Shown here in pieces: positions 1-11,500 of a stretch of DNA of 64,000 nt. The notes under the pieces were generated by a model that worked only from the letters and a program-made list of their open reading frames with translations, was not told the DNA's origin and made no database searches. The translations under genes and the position numbers were made by a program. The DNA lies in NCBI RefSeq assembly GCF_003945595.2, contig NW_024103874.1:1622001-1686000 (forward strand), written 5' to 3'. This DNA comes from Pipra filicauda. Its lineage: Eukaryota > Chordata > Aves > Passeriformes > Pipridae. The stretch's first letter is position 1. Every line of letters starts with the position of its first letter.

Positions 1-3000
1 CTTGTGACTATTCTGGTCCAGTACCTTCTGGAAGCCTAAACCAGCAGCCAGAAAGTTGCCTGGAAGAAGATCCATCAAGCCAAACCCAAGGCAGTTGGTA
101 GCTGTCATCGCCAGCTGTAGTGAAAAAAAGGCAAAATGGAGCAAAATGCCACCCCTTCCTCCACACCCAAGTACAGGGGATGGGTTGCAGCAATGCCATC
201 CAGCTGACACATTTGAGTTTGCTCTGAGTACAGAGAAAAGAGTGGTTAATAAATATGCAGAAAGACTTTGAAAAATGTTTGAATGGACTAAAAATGTATA
301 CTGGAAAGGCAGCGCAGAGTCTTCACTGAAGGTCAATTAGTAATCTCACTGCATCCAGAGCTGCTTGTACAACAGCTCAGTAAGACATGTTTGGGGCTGG
401 ATTCGTATTTATACTTAAGTCATGTTTTTTCTCTTCTCCAGAAGAAAGAAAAAAAAAAAGAGAACAAACCAAGATAAGACATCTGTGCTATTTTTTAATT
501 TGACATACTTTTTACTGAGCCTTAGGACCCTCAAAAGCAAAGGTTGCCGTTTATCCAAAATTACATCACAGTGCCCCTGGCATTTTTGTGGTGTGGACCA
601 ATTAATGCTAGTAGCTTAATTAAAATCACCAAATGCACTTTAAAGGATGACATAAGGTTAATTTTCATCTAGGCTTCCAAAAATGAAGTAGAATGTTAAG
701 CAACTGCCCCACCTGTTTTTGTTATTCCTACGGCCCACAGTATTCAGTGTCAGACTCCTACGTCATCCTCTGACTTCATTTTCCCCAGGCATTATTAAAT
801 AGTTAATAACAAAGCTCTAAAGTCCATCCTGAGTTTTACCTATTGTCATAAATCTGGGGCCATGACACCACTGGTGTAGGAGTCACATAAATGAAATAAC
901 AGATTTTGGCTCAAGTATCTTTAACATAGAGCAGGTGGCATTCTGGGGTCTAAAGAGCAAAATCACACCTGTGTTTTCATGCTTTCTAGGATTTTGCCAA
1001 CAAAAGGAAAACAGAAAATAAACAAGCCATTTTACCTCTTGAAAGCCAGAAGAAATGGTACAGCTGTTTCCAAGACTGCTATGTTCAAACACTCACATGA
1101 ACATGGAATAAAAGACATTCTTGCTTTCCAATCATGTTTCAGCACAAATGTCTTCCATTTGTTTGTTTCGACATATTTTGCCTTTAACACATTTTTTTTA
1201 ATAAGAATTTTTCTTATTAGGCTGGAGGAGTGTCCCATCTTAGTGTGAGACCAGTTAAGGAGTGAAGAATAGTGGCTATGATATTACTGGGCAAGCTCAG
1301 ACTTCTCAGCACATAAAAATTATATGTCCAAATGTTCAGTTGTACAGTGCTGCCCATTTTTAATTTAATTACTGTCAATGAACTAGAGTGCACGTGCCAT
1401 TTGTGCTGAATTGGGAAAAGGAATTATTTCATTTCATTTACTTTGTGTTTCTTTGTCTCAAGTACCTGTCTTACCTGCCACCAAAAATACATTACTACGC
1501 ATTAGAAAATACGGATCTGAAAATTGACAGAGGTTAGATGAAAGCTACTTTTCCCTTTAAGAATGGCCTGTAGAGTTTATTTTTGGCTGAAAGATAAAAC
1601 ACCAAGAGAAAGGATAGTAACAAAACCTCACTTCCTCTTACAGTGATTTGGCTCACTGCAGAATAAATATTTTGCAGGTGTTTCTCGCTCTGGAGCCAGG
1701 TAAACTGAAAACATGCATTAGTTTTGGGTCATTCTTTTTAACCACCCATGTTATTTGGAAGGAGATATCTCATTTGAAGTTGTGAGCTGTTAGCAGTGAA
1801 TGACTTTTCATCTCCTATTTCTCTGGGCTTTGCTCATTAGAAAAAGATCAGCAACTTTTTGTGTAAGTGGCAGGTGATAGATCTGGCTCCTGTTTCATCC
1901 TGACCGTTTCACAGTAAAATCCTTTGGCTCACAAATTGTCTGCCCGTCCAAGGACTGTCCAGATCACAATTAAGGGTGTTGGAAAGAAGTTGAAGCTTTC
2001 TGGAATACATTAGGTATACTCCTAAGAAGCTCTTAAGTGGCTGGTGGGGAGTTTTTTTGTTCTGTTCTTATTGTAGTTTTTAAGCTTCCAAATATCTCCT
2101 TAACACTCCTGTCTGGCCCAAATCCTTCTGGCTTGCACTGGATCACTACCTTCCACAGATGTCTCCCTTTTTAGGCTTTTAAACTTGATTTCACCTGCTG
2201 TTTGACATTCATTGAAAATAGACAGATCAGACCCACTGGTTTTCCTACCAGCCTATGAAAGGAATAAAGGACAGACCATTTGGAGAGAAATACTTATCCC
2301 AGCAATCATGAAAACTTAATGTAAGATATTAACTACCTATGAAAAGAGGAAAAATCTTTTCAAAAGGTATGCAGTGAAGGAAACCACAAAATGCACATAT
2401 CTGTTTACGTGTCATTTATTCCACTGAGGCAGCTATTTATACATGCAAAATCAGTAACAAGCAATTAAAAAGATAAATGCACAAGATAAATGCACATTTT
2501 TGTTCTATATCACTCTTTTTATGTGTAGTATGTACTGATAGCAACAGGTTTTGATCCAGACAGGCTTTTCTTCAGCAGTTACAGATAGTCTTTGGAAGTG
2601 GCATCAGACAGGTCATGCAGAGTATTCCAGAGCACAGGTCCCTCTGGAAGAGTCCTGATAAGAGCATGCATGGGTTATAATAGGAGAAAATCTTAAGGGA
2701 ACTTTTTGATAACAGGGTATCTTTCAAAGCAAACAAATCTGAAAGTGCTTCATTACCTATCATACTTGTTTTATCAAGGATTAGTGAAATCAAGGGGTTA
2801 AATTTGACAGCCTCCAAGTGGGAGCATTTTCTCTGCCATCTGTGGTGCCATCTACTGCACAGCTTTGTAGAGGCAGGATGAGAGATCTGCATTGCTTCAC
2901 TGCTGCTTTCACGTCTTTCTTTCTATCTTAATATTTAATAATAGTTCTTTTTGTATTTTCATATTAATTTCCCTTCTTTTATACATATATTAAGTCAATA

Positions 3001-4540
3001 TTTGGAATTTAATTTTGGTGGGTTTTTTTGATGAGCAGATGTTAAAAAGGGAAAATAAAGAAAGAGAAATTTAGGAAATTAACTTGCTAGTTAATTTATT
3101 GATTGCAGTTCATTTACTTATATTCTGGATATGAATTTATTTAGTTAGAAATATCTATATTTGTATTTATATGTGTAGTATAAGGTAGAAACATGGAAAT
3201 TTTTTGTCATTGTTACTTGTTTTTCAATCTCTGGTTTTTTAAAGCTCAGATAGAAGCATTGAGTATTTTAGTTGTGCTTTTTTACAGTTCTTGTTTGCTG
3301 CTATGAGGAAGAGATAAGTCATTAAATTGGCTTCTCACAAGTGGATGTGTTTAGTTTTGTTTGCAGTCTGTTGCCGGGGGCATGATATAATTTTGTCAGT
3401 TCCATATCAAACAATTTTTTTTTTTGTTTTGATGTTGAATTGTTGGAAACTGCAACAGAGATTTTACATAAATATTTCCGGAGTGATCTCAAGATACCTA
3501 AAGGCCAAAGACTTAAGATGAAAGATCTGAAAATTTCAATTTATTACTCCCATTTCTTTCACTTACCTCTGTTAATTGAAGCACCTTGTGCTCATATCAT
3601 CATAGCCTGAGGTTTTCCTTGAATAAACCAATGCATGAATTTTTTAATTACCTACCCAAGCTGGATTTGGATGGCTTAATCTCAAAAGTACTAAAGAAGA
3701 AAGGTTCAGTGGTAGCAGCTAATGGAGCAGCAGGAGAAACCAGCTGCCTGCAACATTTTAAACACTACATCATCCAACTTGCTAACAACAAGTCTAAGCA
3801 CCACAATGTTTGAAGTGCTGTTGGCTGTGAGCTGGATTGAGCACAGCTTCCAATATTGTTGACTGCTGTGCATAAAAGATGGTATCAACAGTGGGCTTTG
3901 AAAATTTTCCTCTAGAAAGGACAAGGCTTAAGTTATTTATGTCCTAAGTAACTGCTAACACGCTCAAAGTGAGCACTATCAGAAGTCAATTATGATGACG
4001 TAAATTAGGAGTTGAAAATACGCCTTGGCATATCATAACTGCAAAAGTAAAAGCTGTTTAAATATTTAGGATTTGCTTTTTTTTCTTAAATCTCAGCTTC
4101 CCTGGAAGCCAGTGATTCACAACTCTTAGAACTGGGGGTTTATTGTTTGCTTAGAACACAAGATTTTCAGAGTGTATTGAGAAAGATTTGAATATGTATC
4201 GTAAGACCATTGCAAACCTTTGGAATGCTGAAAGCTAATGACAAAAATAGTGTTAAATCTTTAATCTCAATAAAAGTTGAATTCCATTTTGGGGGAGGAA
4301 GTGGAGCTGGAGCTTTCGGCTCTCTCGGCTTTCCTCCGGCCACTTAGAACAGTCAGGAACAGGCGTTTGACATTAAGAGGAGAAGAAAATGGCCGGTTGA
4401 GCAGAAAGGATGAGGAAAGTACTGATAGACCATTCGGCTGCTTTCTAGGCCGGATTTGTTCCAGCAGTCTGGGTGCTGTGGAGGTTGTGCTGAGACATCT
4501 CCTCACACACGGCGGCTCCAGGGACGGGTCTGAGGGGAGG
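1..4540. other. Intergenic DNA upstream of SPO11
   Basis: I see no gene in this AT-rich stretch. The longest open frames (about 106 codons on the minus strand at 2572-2892 and 75 codons on the plus strand at 3586-3813) lack recognisable motifs, splice context or a family resemblance. A 13-bp direct duplication (aagataaatgcac, twice) lies near 2470-2496. By synteny this would be the space between BMP7 and SPO11, which is inferred and not seen. Confidence 0.6.
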
Positions 4541-4680
4541 CCATGGTTGGGTGGGATGGGGGGCGGGGCCATCGCCTGTCTGTCAGCAAGAGCGGGAGAC
4601 GCCATTGGTCGGTCGAAAAGGGCGGGAAAAGCCCTCAGAGGGTCGGAAAGAGCGGGAGGAGCCCTTGGTCAGTCAGGACA
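4540..4680 (+). promoter_or_regulatory. Probable SPO11 promoter region (GC box, CCAAT, E2F-like site)
   Basis: This is a local CpG-richer patch inside AT-rich DNA, about 0.8 kb before the SPO11 start codon. It contains a GC box (ggggcggggcc, near 4559-4569), an inverted CCAAT box (ATTGG, near 4604-4608) and a sequence matching the E2F consensus on the opposite strand (GGCGGGAAAA, 4621-4630). No TATA box is obvious. The transcription start cannot be read from sequence alone. Confidence 0.4.
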
Positions 4681-5265
4681 GGTGGGGAAAGACCTCCGTT
4701 GGTCAGGAAGGGCAGGAAAAGCCGATCGTTGGTCAGAAAAGGTGGGAAAAGCCATTGTTTGTTCATAAAGGGTGGTCAAAGCCCTCAGTTGGTCAGGACA
4801 GGTGGTGAAAGCCCTCAGTTGGTCATAAAGGGTGGGAAACTCTCTCAGTCAGTCTGGAAGGGTGGGAAAAGCCCTCAGTCAGTCAGAAAGGGCAGGGAAA
4901 ACCCTCAGCTGGTCAGGAAGAGTTGGAGAATCCCTTGGTCAGTCAGGAAGGGTTGAAGAAGCCCTCAGTCGGTCAGGATGGTCAGGAAAAGCCCTTAGTT
5001 GGTCGGGATGGGCACAAAAAGCCCTCAATTGGACAGGATGGGCAGGAAAAGCCCTGAGTTGGACAGGATGGGTGAGAAAATCTCTCAGTTGGACAGGATG
5101 GGCAGGAAAAGCCCTGAGTTGGACAGGATGGGTGAGAAAATCTCTCAGTTGGACAGGATGGGTAGGAGAAGCCCTCAGATGGACAGGATAAGCAGTGCCA
5201 GCTGCTGCTTATTAGAAATGGAGGGAGAAGCCCTCAGGTGGTCAGTCAGGAAGGGCGGGAAAATC
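4575..5265. repeat. 30-bp minisatellite upstream of SPO11
   Basis: From 4591 to 5190 the sequence repeats with an exact 30-bp period and no indels, about 20 units. A degenerate unit sits on each side. A typical unit reads ggtcaggaagggcgggaaaa followed by gccctcagtt. The 60-bp block 5041-5100 is repeated without mismatch at 5101-5160. Because 30 is a multiple of three, long runs of all three forward frames stay open and read as ten-residue repeats. Stops created inside units (for example in two cataaag variants near 4766 and 4826) break them, so I treat this as a non-coding tandem repeat. Confidence 0.9.
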
Positions 5266-5328
5266 TTGACCTTGGCTGCTACAGAAAATTTCTGCCTTTT
5301 CTCTCTGCCTCTGGTTTGAGCTCGGATC

Positions 5329-5399
5329 GTGAGTTTTACGTCCAGCATGCAGAAGAGCAGCTTCTAACTTCTGTGGTAACCTCTTTTGTCTCTTGTTAG
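5329..5399 (+). other. SPO11: Possible 71-nt intron in the SPO11 5' UTR
   Basis: A good donor (GTGAGT) at 5329 is followed by a branch-like ctaac near 5364 and a pyrimidine-rich acceptor ending in AG at 5399, two bases before the start codon at 5401. If used, the start codon lies at the beginning of the second exon. The intron would be close to the lower size limit for vertebrates. Alternatively transcription starts upstream and runs through unspliced. Confidence 0.3.
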
Positions 5400-5400
5400 C

Positions 5401-5546
5401 ATGGCTTCATCCCTTCCAGAGGAGCTGGATTGGTCTGTGCCAGCCGTCATGGGGGAGCGCAGTGTGTGCTCCACTGAAGTGCCAGCTGGGAACAAGGCCA
5501 GCTTCAGGAAAACAAGTCTGTCTGGACGTGACAGCCACGTCCCCAG
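5401..5546 (+). CDS. SPO11: SPO11 coding exon 1
   Basis: It starts ATG GCT TCA TCC CTT and ends with two bases of a split codon before a GTAAAA donor. It encodes 48 residues of low-complexity N-terminus (MASSLPEELDW...). I chose this ATG because the exon gives the correct phase into the well-conserved exon 2 and follows a strong acceptor-like tract. A second in-frame ATG lies at 5449. The N-terminus is known to diverge fast in this family, so similarity cannot confirm it. Confidence 0.65.
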
Positions 5547-8500
5547 GTAAAATATGTGGAAAATAGCACCTGTGCTCTCTTCCTGTGATAATGCTTAAGT
5601 AGGTAGCACATGACTGCACGGAATGAGCTGGTGCTAATGCAAAAAACATACTCCCCTACAAAAACAAAGGGGCTCTCACGCTGCAAACGGCATCTCCGTT
5701 CCCTCAGATCTCTCTAAAATGTCTGTGGCTACAGCCAGAAATAGAGAAAACCATGACAAAATGAGTATAGTGAATTACACCAACAAAAAACACTCATCAA
5801 TTTTTAGAGTGTCTTTCTGCACACAGTATATCAGTCTCAAAGGATAGAACAGATTAGGAGCATCATTAAAGTATTTTAAAAAGAAAAGGCTAGATGATGA
5901 TGATGATGATGATAAGAGTTCTTGGTCTCTGGCAGGGTGTGGAAAGCTCATGACTTTAGAGATGCACAGTTCTAAGTTTTGGAGAGTGTTGCTTTATTAC
6001 CTTGCAGATTTTTATTTGTAACTGTTTCTTTTGGGCATTTATATTTTTTGCTTGCTAAAGATGCTACAATATTAATCTTTTACGCAGTTCTTGTTTTATA
6101 CAGAAACAAGTATCCAGTCATGCTGCAGCCTGTTAGAAGTGATCAGGCAAACCCTGTGAGTTGTGCAGCACCTTCTCCTTCTCTGCTCACATGTCACTGT
6201 TGACTAAACCACAATGAATTTTAAGTAGACATACTTGGCCAGTGTTGCATGTTTGCTTATTAAAATTCAGATAATCTCTGCAAAAAGGGACAGAATATCA
6301 GCAGGGGGTACCCAAAGACTTGCTGTCCTCTTCCTCTTATTTTACATTTTGCATATTGCATATGACATTTACAACTTCTGTTGGCTGACAAATTAGGAAA
6401 TTGGGATTGGAACAGAAACCTGGACTTTCAAATTCTGCAGCAAACCTGGAAGTAACATGTGGAATATTGAGACAGTTACAGTGGACAGAACCAAATGAAT
6501 AAGTAAAATATTTATGAGTATGAAAGCAATAACATGGTTTAGATTTCCTACCTGTTCTTTCTTCCATCTGCCCATACAGATTTTTATTGTCATCAACACT
6601 AAATTGTGTGGTGTTGGAGCTCCGCACCAGAGTCAGCTTTGCTTACCTGTTTTACCTCTTGCTGCATGGCACATTGAGCTCACCAGCCAACCATTTCCTC
6701 TGTGCTTAAAAGAATTTCTATTTTGGATATGACAGAGAGATGTAAGATTTTGAATTTGGGGGAAGAGACTAGGAGTCTGAAATTTAGGGAGTCTTGGAAC
6801 TAATTCCAAAGCTATTATACAGTAGAAAATTAATTTATATATTGGCTGCATGAGCAGGCCTTCTTGTACTATCAACACTGCAAATGCTTCACTGTTTTAC
6901 CTTTTTGAAAGTCATTAGTCTCTCTATCTCCAAATTTATTCATCTGAAAACCAGTAAAAAACTTACATTGTGTTTCTTGAACAGTTTAATATTAGCAGAC
7001 AAAAATGTTAGTAATACCATCAGGCTTTTTAAAGTACAGATACTATTATGACTAACATTTTAAAATAAAAGGTTAATACTCTCCAGAAATTGCTCTAAAA
7101 AATAATTATAATTCTGTTTCAACAGAATGGGGAGTATGTGGAAGCTGAGCTACAAAATGGAAGAAATATGGTCAGCTGATAGAGGGGAGCCGTAGTGACA
7201 ATTCATTGTTGTTTAAGGAGACTCAGCCCAGCTTTAAAAATCATTGCTGATGTTGTAATGGGATAATTCATTTTGTGTGGCCTGTGCTGGTATTGGCTCA
7301 TCATTTCTCAGTGTATTACTTAATGACAAAATCGGACCTTGTTGATAAAACTTTGAGCTAAAATAAGTTCTTTATAATCCTTAATTCCTACCTAGACTTA
7401 TGACAGTGTATAGTACACTTGTAATTCTAAGGACAGCTGAAGTGTTGGAGTCAGATTGCTTATGAAAATAAAAAGCATCTGTCATAACACTCAAACCAGG
7501 CCAGGGTTTTGCTGTAAGGGATCTGCTGCAAGGTTACTTTGTCTTTTTAGGTGAAAGATCCAGATTTTATTCTCTTCATGGTGTGTCTGTCGAGACTGAG
7601 CCTTCGTATAATTAGAACCCCTAATAGTTTGTTCAGGGCAGCAGATCAAAAGTTAATGTGCAGTGGTACAACAGGAAGTGTTTGTGCTATTGAACACTTT
7701 TTAAATTTACAGCATTAAAAAAAAACTTTGCTGAAATCACAGCCAAAGCCAATATTACATCATTTATAGTAAAACATTAATCATTAGTCACAAACCAGCC
7801 GCTTGGTCTAAAAGTTCAGCTGGTGAAAAATTTGATGGTTTCAGGATTGAATAGAAATATACTTTAAATTGTGTCCTCAGTCATGCATCTGGAATGGAAA
7901 GGCAAAGGTTTTAGGGAAACTGAGCAAAACAAAATTAAAAAACAAAAGCATTCTTCCACATTTCTGAAACAAATGGATGCTGAAAGCAGTTTTAGCTTCC
8001 ATGATTTTTGTAAGAGTGAGGATACTTGATCAAAACTCAAAGTAGAATGAGATTGTTATCATATGATCTGTATCATTAATTGTCTTGGTTTCAGTTCTGA
8101 AGTTCTTGAAGCAATAGAAAATGTTATTCAAGGTGTGCTTCAAAGCTTGGCCCAAAAAAAAGCACCTGTTCTCACAGTGGCAAACAGAACAGACTGGAGG
8201 AACATAGAGTAAGTAGTATATATTTTAAAGTTCTGCCTTCTATGAATATAAATTCCATGAATATAAATTTGATTATATAACTTCCAGAAAAGTTAATTGT
8301 ATGTAGTTCTGTAAGTATTAGAATCCATAAATAATTTGACTTCTTAAGAAGTAATGAACAAATAAAGCATAAATGCTTAGTAACCACTCCAAACAGGCAT
8401 CGTGTATTAAATAATAGCAGACCATAGCATAAAAGAGAATGTAAAACCACTGTAATAGGGGTTGGACAGGAAAGGGAGGTACTGTAAACAATCATTTTCT

Positions 8501-11500
8501 GGAAGCAGTAGAAACCAGAAATGATATGTTTTGTTTGAGTGAAAAAACCTGTTTGGGGCTGGAAGAAATTACTAGCAATTCCATCCTCCAAACCCATTCT
8601 GTGCTTTCTTTTTTCTTTTTCTCTGCTTTTCCTCATGGTATCTTATTTCTTAAAATGATAGTGATAAACTTAGCTTTTTATTCTTCAGAGAAGCTGCATC
8701 TCCCCTCTTCCCATTGTGTTTCTTACCTGTGTGGTGTGTTCTAAGTTAATCACCAGCCAAATAAAGCAAACCAAGTTTCCAATATGTTATCTAAATTTCA
8801 GGTCTTATGCCAGCTTATCTAAACAGGATTAGAATAAAAGCAACTTGTCCTCCTTTACAGCACACTCTGTGATTTGTAGGAAAGTGCTTATGCAACAGTG
8901 TTTTTCCAAGGAGCTCATTCAACCTGAGAATCCCCAATACTAGGAGATTAACTGCCTTCTATAATACAGAAGCAAAAGAATAAAGGAAGACACAAATCTA
9001 TCTCTGGCCTTGTAACAGCTTTGGACACCAGTGGGTTAAATAATATTCAGATTGATACGATTACAGAGGCGCTTGTAAGTGGACACATTACAAACATTTA
9101 AGGGGGAGGAAGCACAGCACACTTTCCAGGTGTAACACTTTGGTGGAACACTCATTTAATGAGAACAATAAACTTCTGCCAATCAAAAAACCTGAGGGGC
9201 CTGAAGGTAATCAGTTAACTGAAAGGCTTGTATGTTCCAGGGAATTTAATGGTTTGTGTCTTGATAGTTTGACAAAAATATTTCACTCAGATGTCTGTAA
9301 AATTAAAATACTATAACAAAGTTATGCAATGTCTGGCAGTCTTCAGGGAAATGGCATTCCGGGCTAGAAAAACAAATGTGAGCCTTTAGTTGCCATCAGA
9401 ACACATACGAGGAAAAACATTCAAATTAAAACAAGTTAAGATCACAGTATGTTAAAAATAAGACTCATCAATCACATTAAAAAAAGCGGAACTATTATTT
9501 CTGGTGGAGAAATATAATCTCAGATATGTATTTCCATTGAACAGTGACCTATATCCCACTTTAATACATGTCAGGAAGATTAAAATCACAATAAATAATC
9601 AAAAATAAAATCAGGATGCCAAAATATAATATGAATGGCAGAAAACACAATCAGTGGGGCATTATTTTTCTTTTTTAGGTAGCTTTCTCATACCCAACCT
9701 ATTCCAGCTGGAATGTTCTGGGCAGGAATGAGTAGAACAAGGGAATGATTTCATGTTTAACATGTTCCTTGTAAACATTTGTAGATGCCCACAGAGGTAT
9801 TTACCTGAGAATGATGTCAATCAGTGAGAATATCAAGCCTTAGGTAGTACAGTCGCTTTTCATTTTCCAGCTTTATCTTTTCAGGAATTAAAGAAACTAA
9901 ATACACAAAAAAATTCCCAGTAGTGGAATAAAGATTTTATAGAAAACTCCTCTGCTGGAGAAAGCACAGTCCTAGGAAGAATTGGAGCGTTCGGGGTTTA
10001 ACCTGGGAGCAGCTCAGCCAAGTCTTGATTACAGTTTTCCTCTTCTTCTGTTACAATGTAGAGAGCAGGCAATGGTTAAGCACAAATTCCTTTTAAATGT
10101 TGCACTACAAAGGCAATAAAGTTACTTTAAAGCTGGCAGGCAGATGCTACACTGGGTTGTGCCTTCGGGTTTGTGCAGCGTGTGTGCTCTGCCACCCAAA
10201 GGATGCACGAAGCAAAGCCTTCGACAAACAAATCGAGAAACGTGATGTGGTTTTAGATGAAATTACAGCCATTATACCACGGGTACTTTTTAATAGTACA
10301 CACAAAACTATGAAATGAAAAGGAGTGCTTTAAAGTTAGGACTGCCATATTATAAGGCACTAAAATAATTTTCTGTAAAATAGTGAAGTGTCCTTAAGAA
10401 AATAACTGACTCTTTTGGTGAAATGTGCATCTTCACACACGAAACAGTGAAGAGTGAAATGGTGGAGCTCATTTAGATTAAAAAGCTCTTTAGAGGACAG
10501 GATGGGTCACCTTTCTGTTTCCAAAAGTTAATAACAGAGTATAATTGAGTTCTTCTGATAATAATTTAAGGGCATAAACTAGATAATGTTATTGTCATCT
10601 GAAACAGTAACAGCTTTTCACACATTCTGCATCAGAAAGTCACTGTGTCAAACTTGATTTCTAGTGTTCTAATAATGGTTCACATTTTTTCCTGTCATTT
10701 ATTCCTTTGTTTTCATTTTTAAAAGTTATTGATGCTGATATATTAATGGTTCTAAACATAACTAAAATATTTTTCTTGTCTCTGCTTTTGTCTGGAAACT
10801 TGTATGTTTTATGCTTGAATTCAGTCTTGAAGCATCTTGGGAAACTCTTTCCTGCCTTTTTTCCTCTGGCCACTCTAACTCCACCCAAGCTGATGGTTTC
10901 TATGCTGAGTTTGAAAATAGCCCTGGAGCATTTGATTATAGGAAAGAGGTCTGAGGCTGAATTACCTTGCAGACAACAATTTACATTTATTCAGTGAGTT
11001 TACATTGTACTTGTTTGGAATGTGTCAGATTTAAAGATTCTGTAGGTCTACAGATGATACCACGTTGTACTACAAAACAGATAAGAAGTGACTGCCCTCA
11101 ATCAGCACCAAGATTTGGTAAGTTAAAAAAAAAAAGTCCAAAAGAAGAATTCTTGGGGTTTTGGTTTGGGGTTTTTTTTTGTGTTGTAGTTCAAAACTTT
11201 GTAAAAAAAAAAATTAATATATTATGCACTGCAGTTTATAATTGTGTGGCTGATATAACCTGATACTATGACCAGCCCTTCAGCTTTTCTCTATTAAATT
11301 ATAGTGAGTGACAGTGAAATTAATACAATATTCTTAGAGTTTTTCCCCTTCTTCAAAAAGCTGGCTAGGAAAGGAATCTTGGAATACAGACAATAAGGTC
11401 ATTTCTTTTTCTAACTCAGTCATTTAATTTCTTGGCCTGGACATCAGGGCATACATTCCCTCACTTAACTCCATCATATTTTTCTCATTATGCTAGAAAT

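Noticed and set aside
4277..5319. Overlapping open frames (106-163 codons) across the 30-bp array as a repeat-protein gene
   Set aside because: All three forward frames are open over long stretches simply because the period is ten codons, and each is broken by stops inside units. There is no splice or start context, and the CpG decay pattern indicates non-coding DNA.
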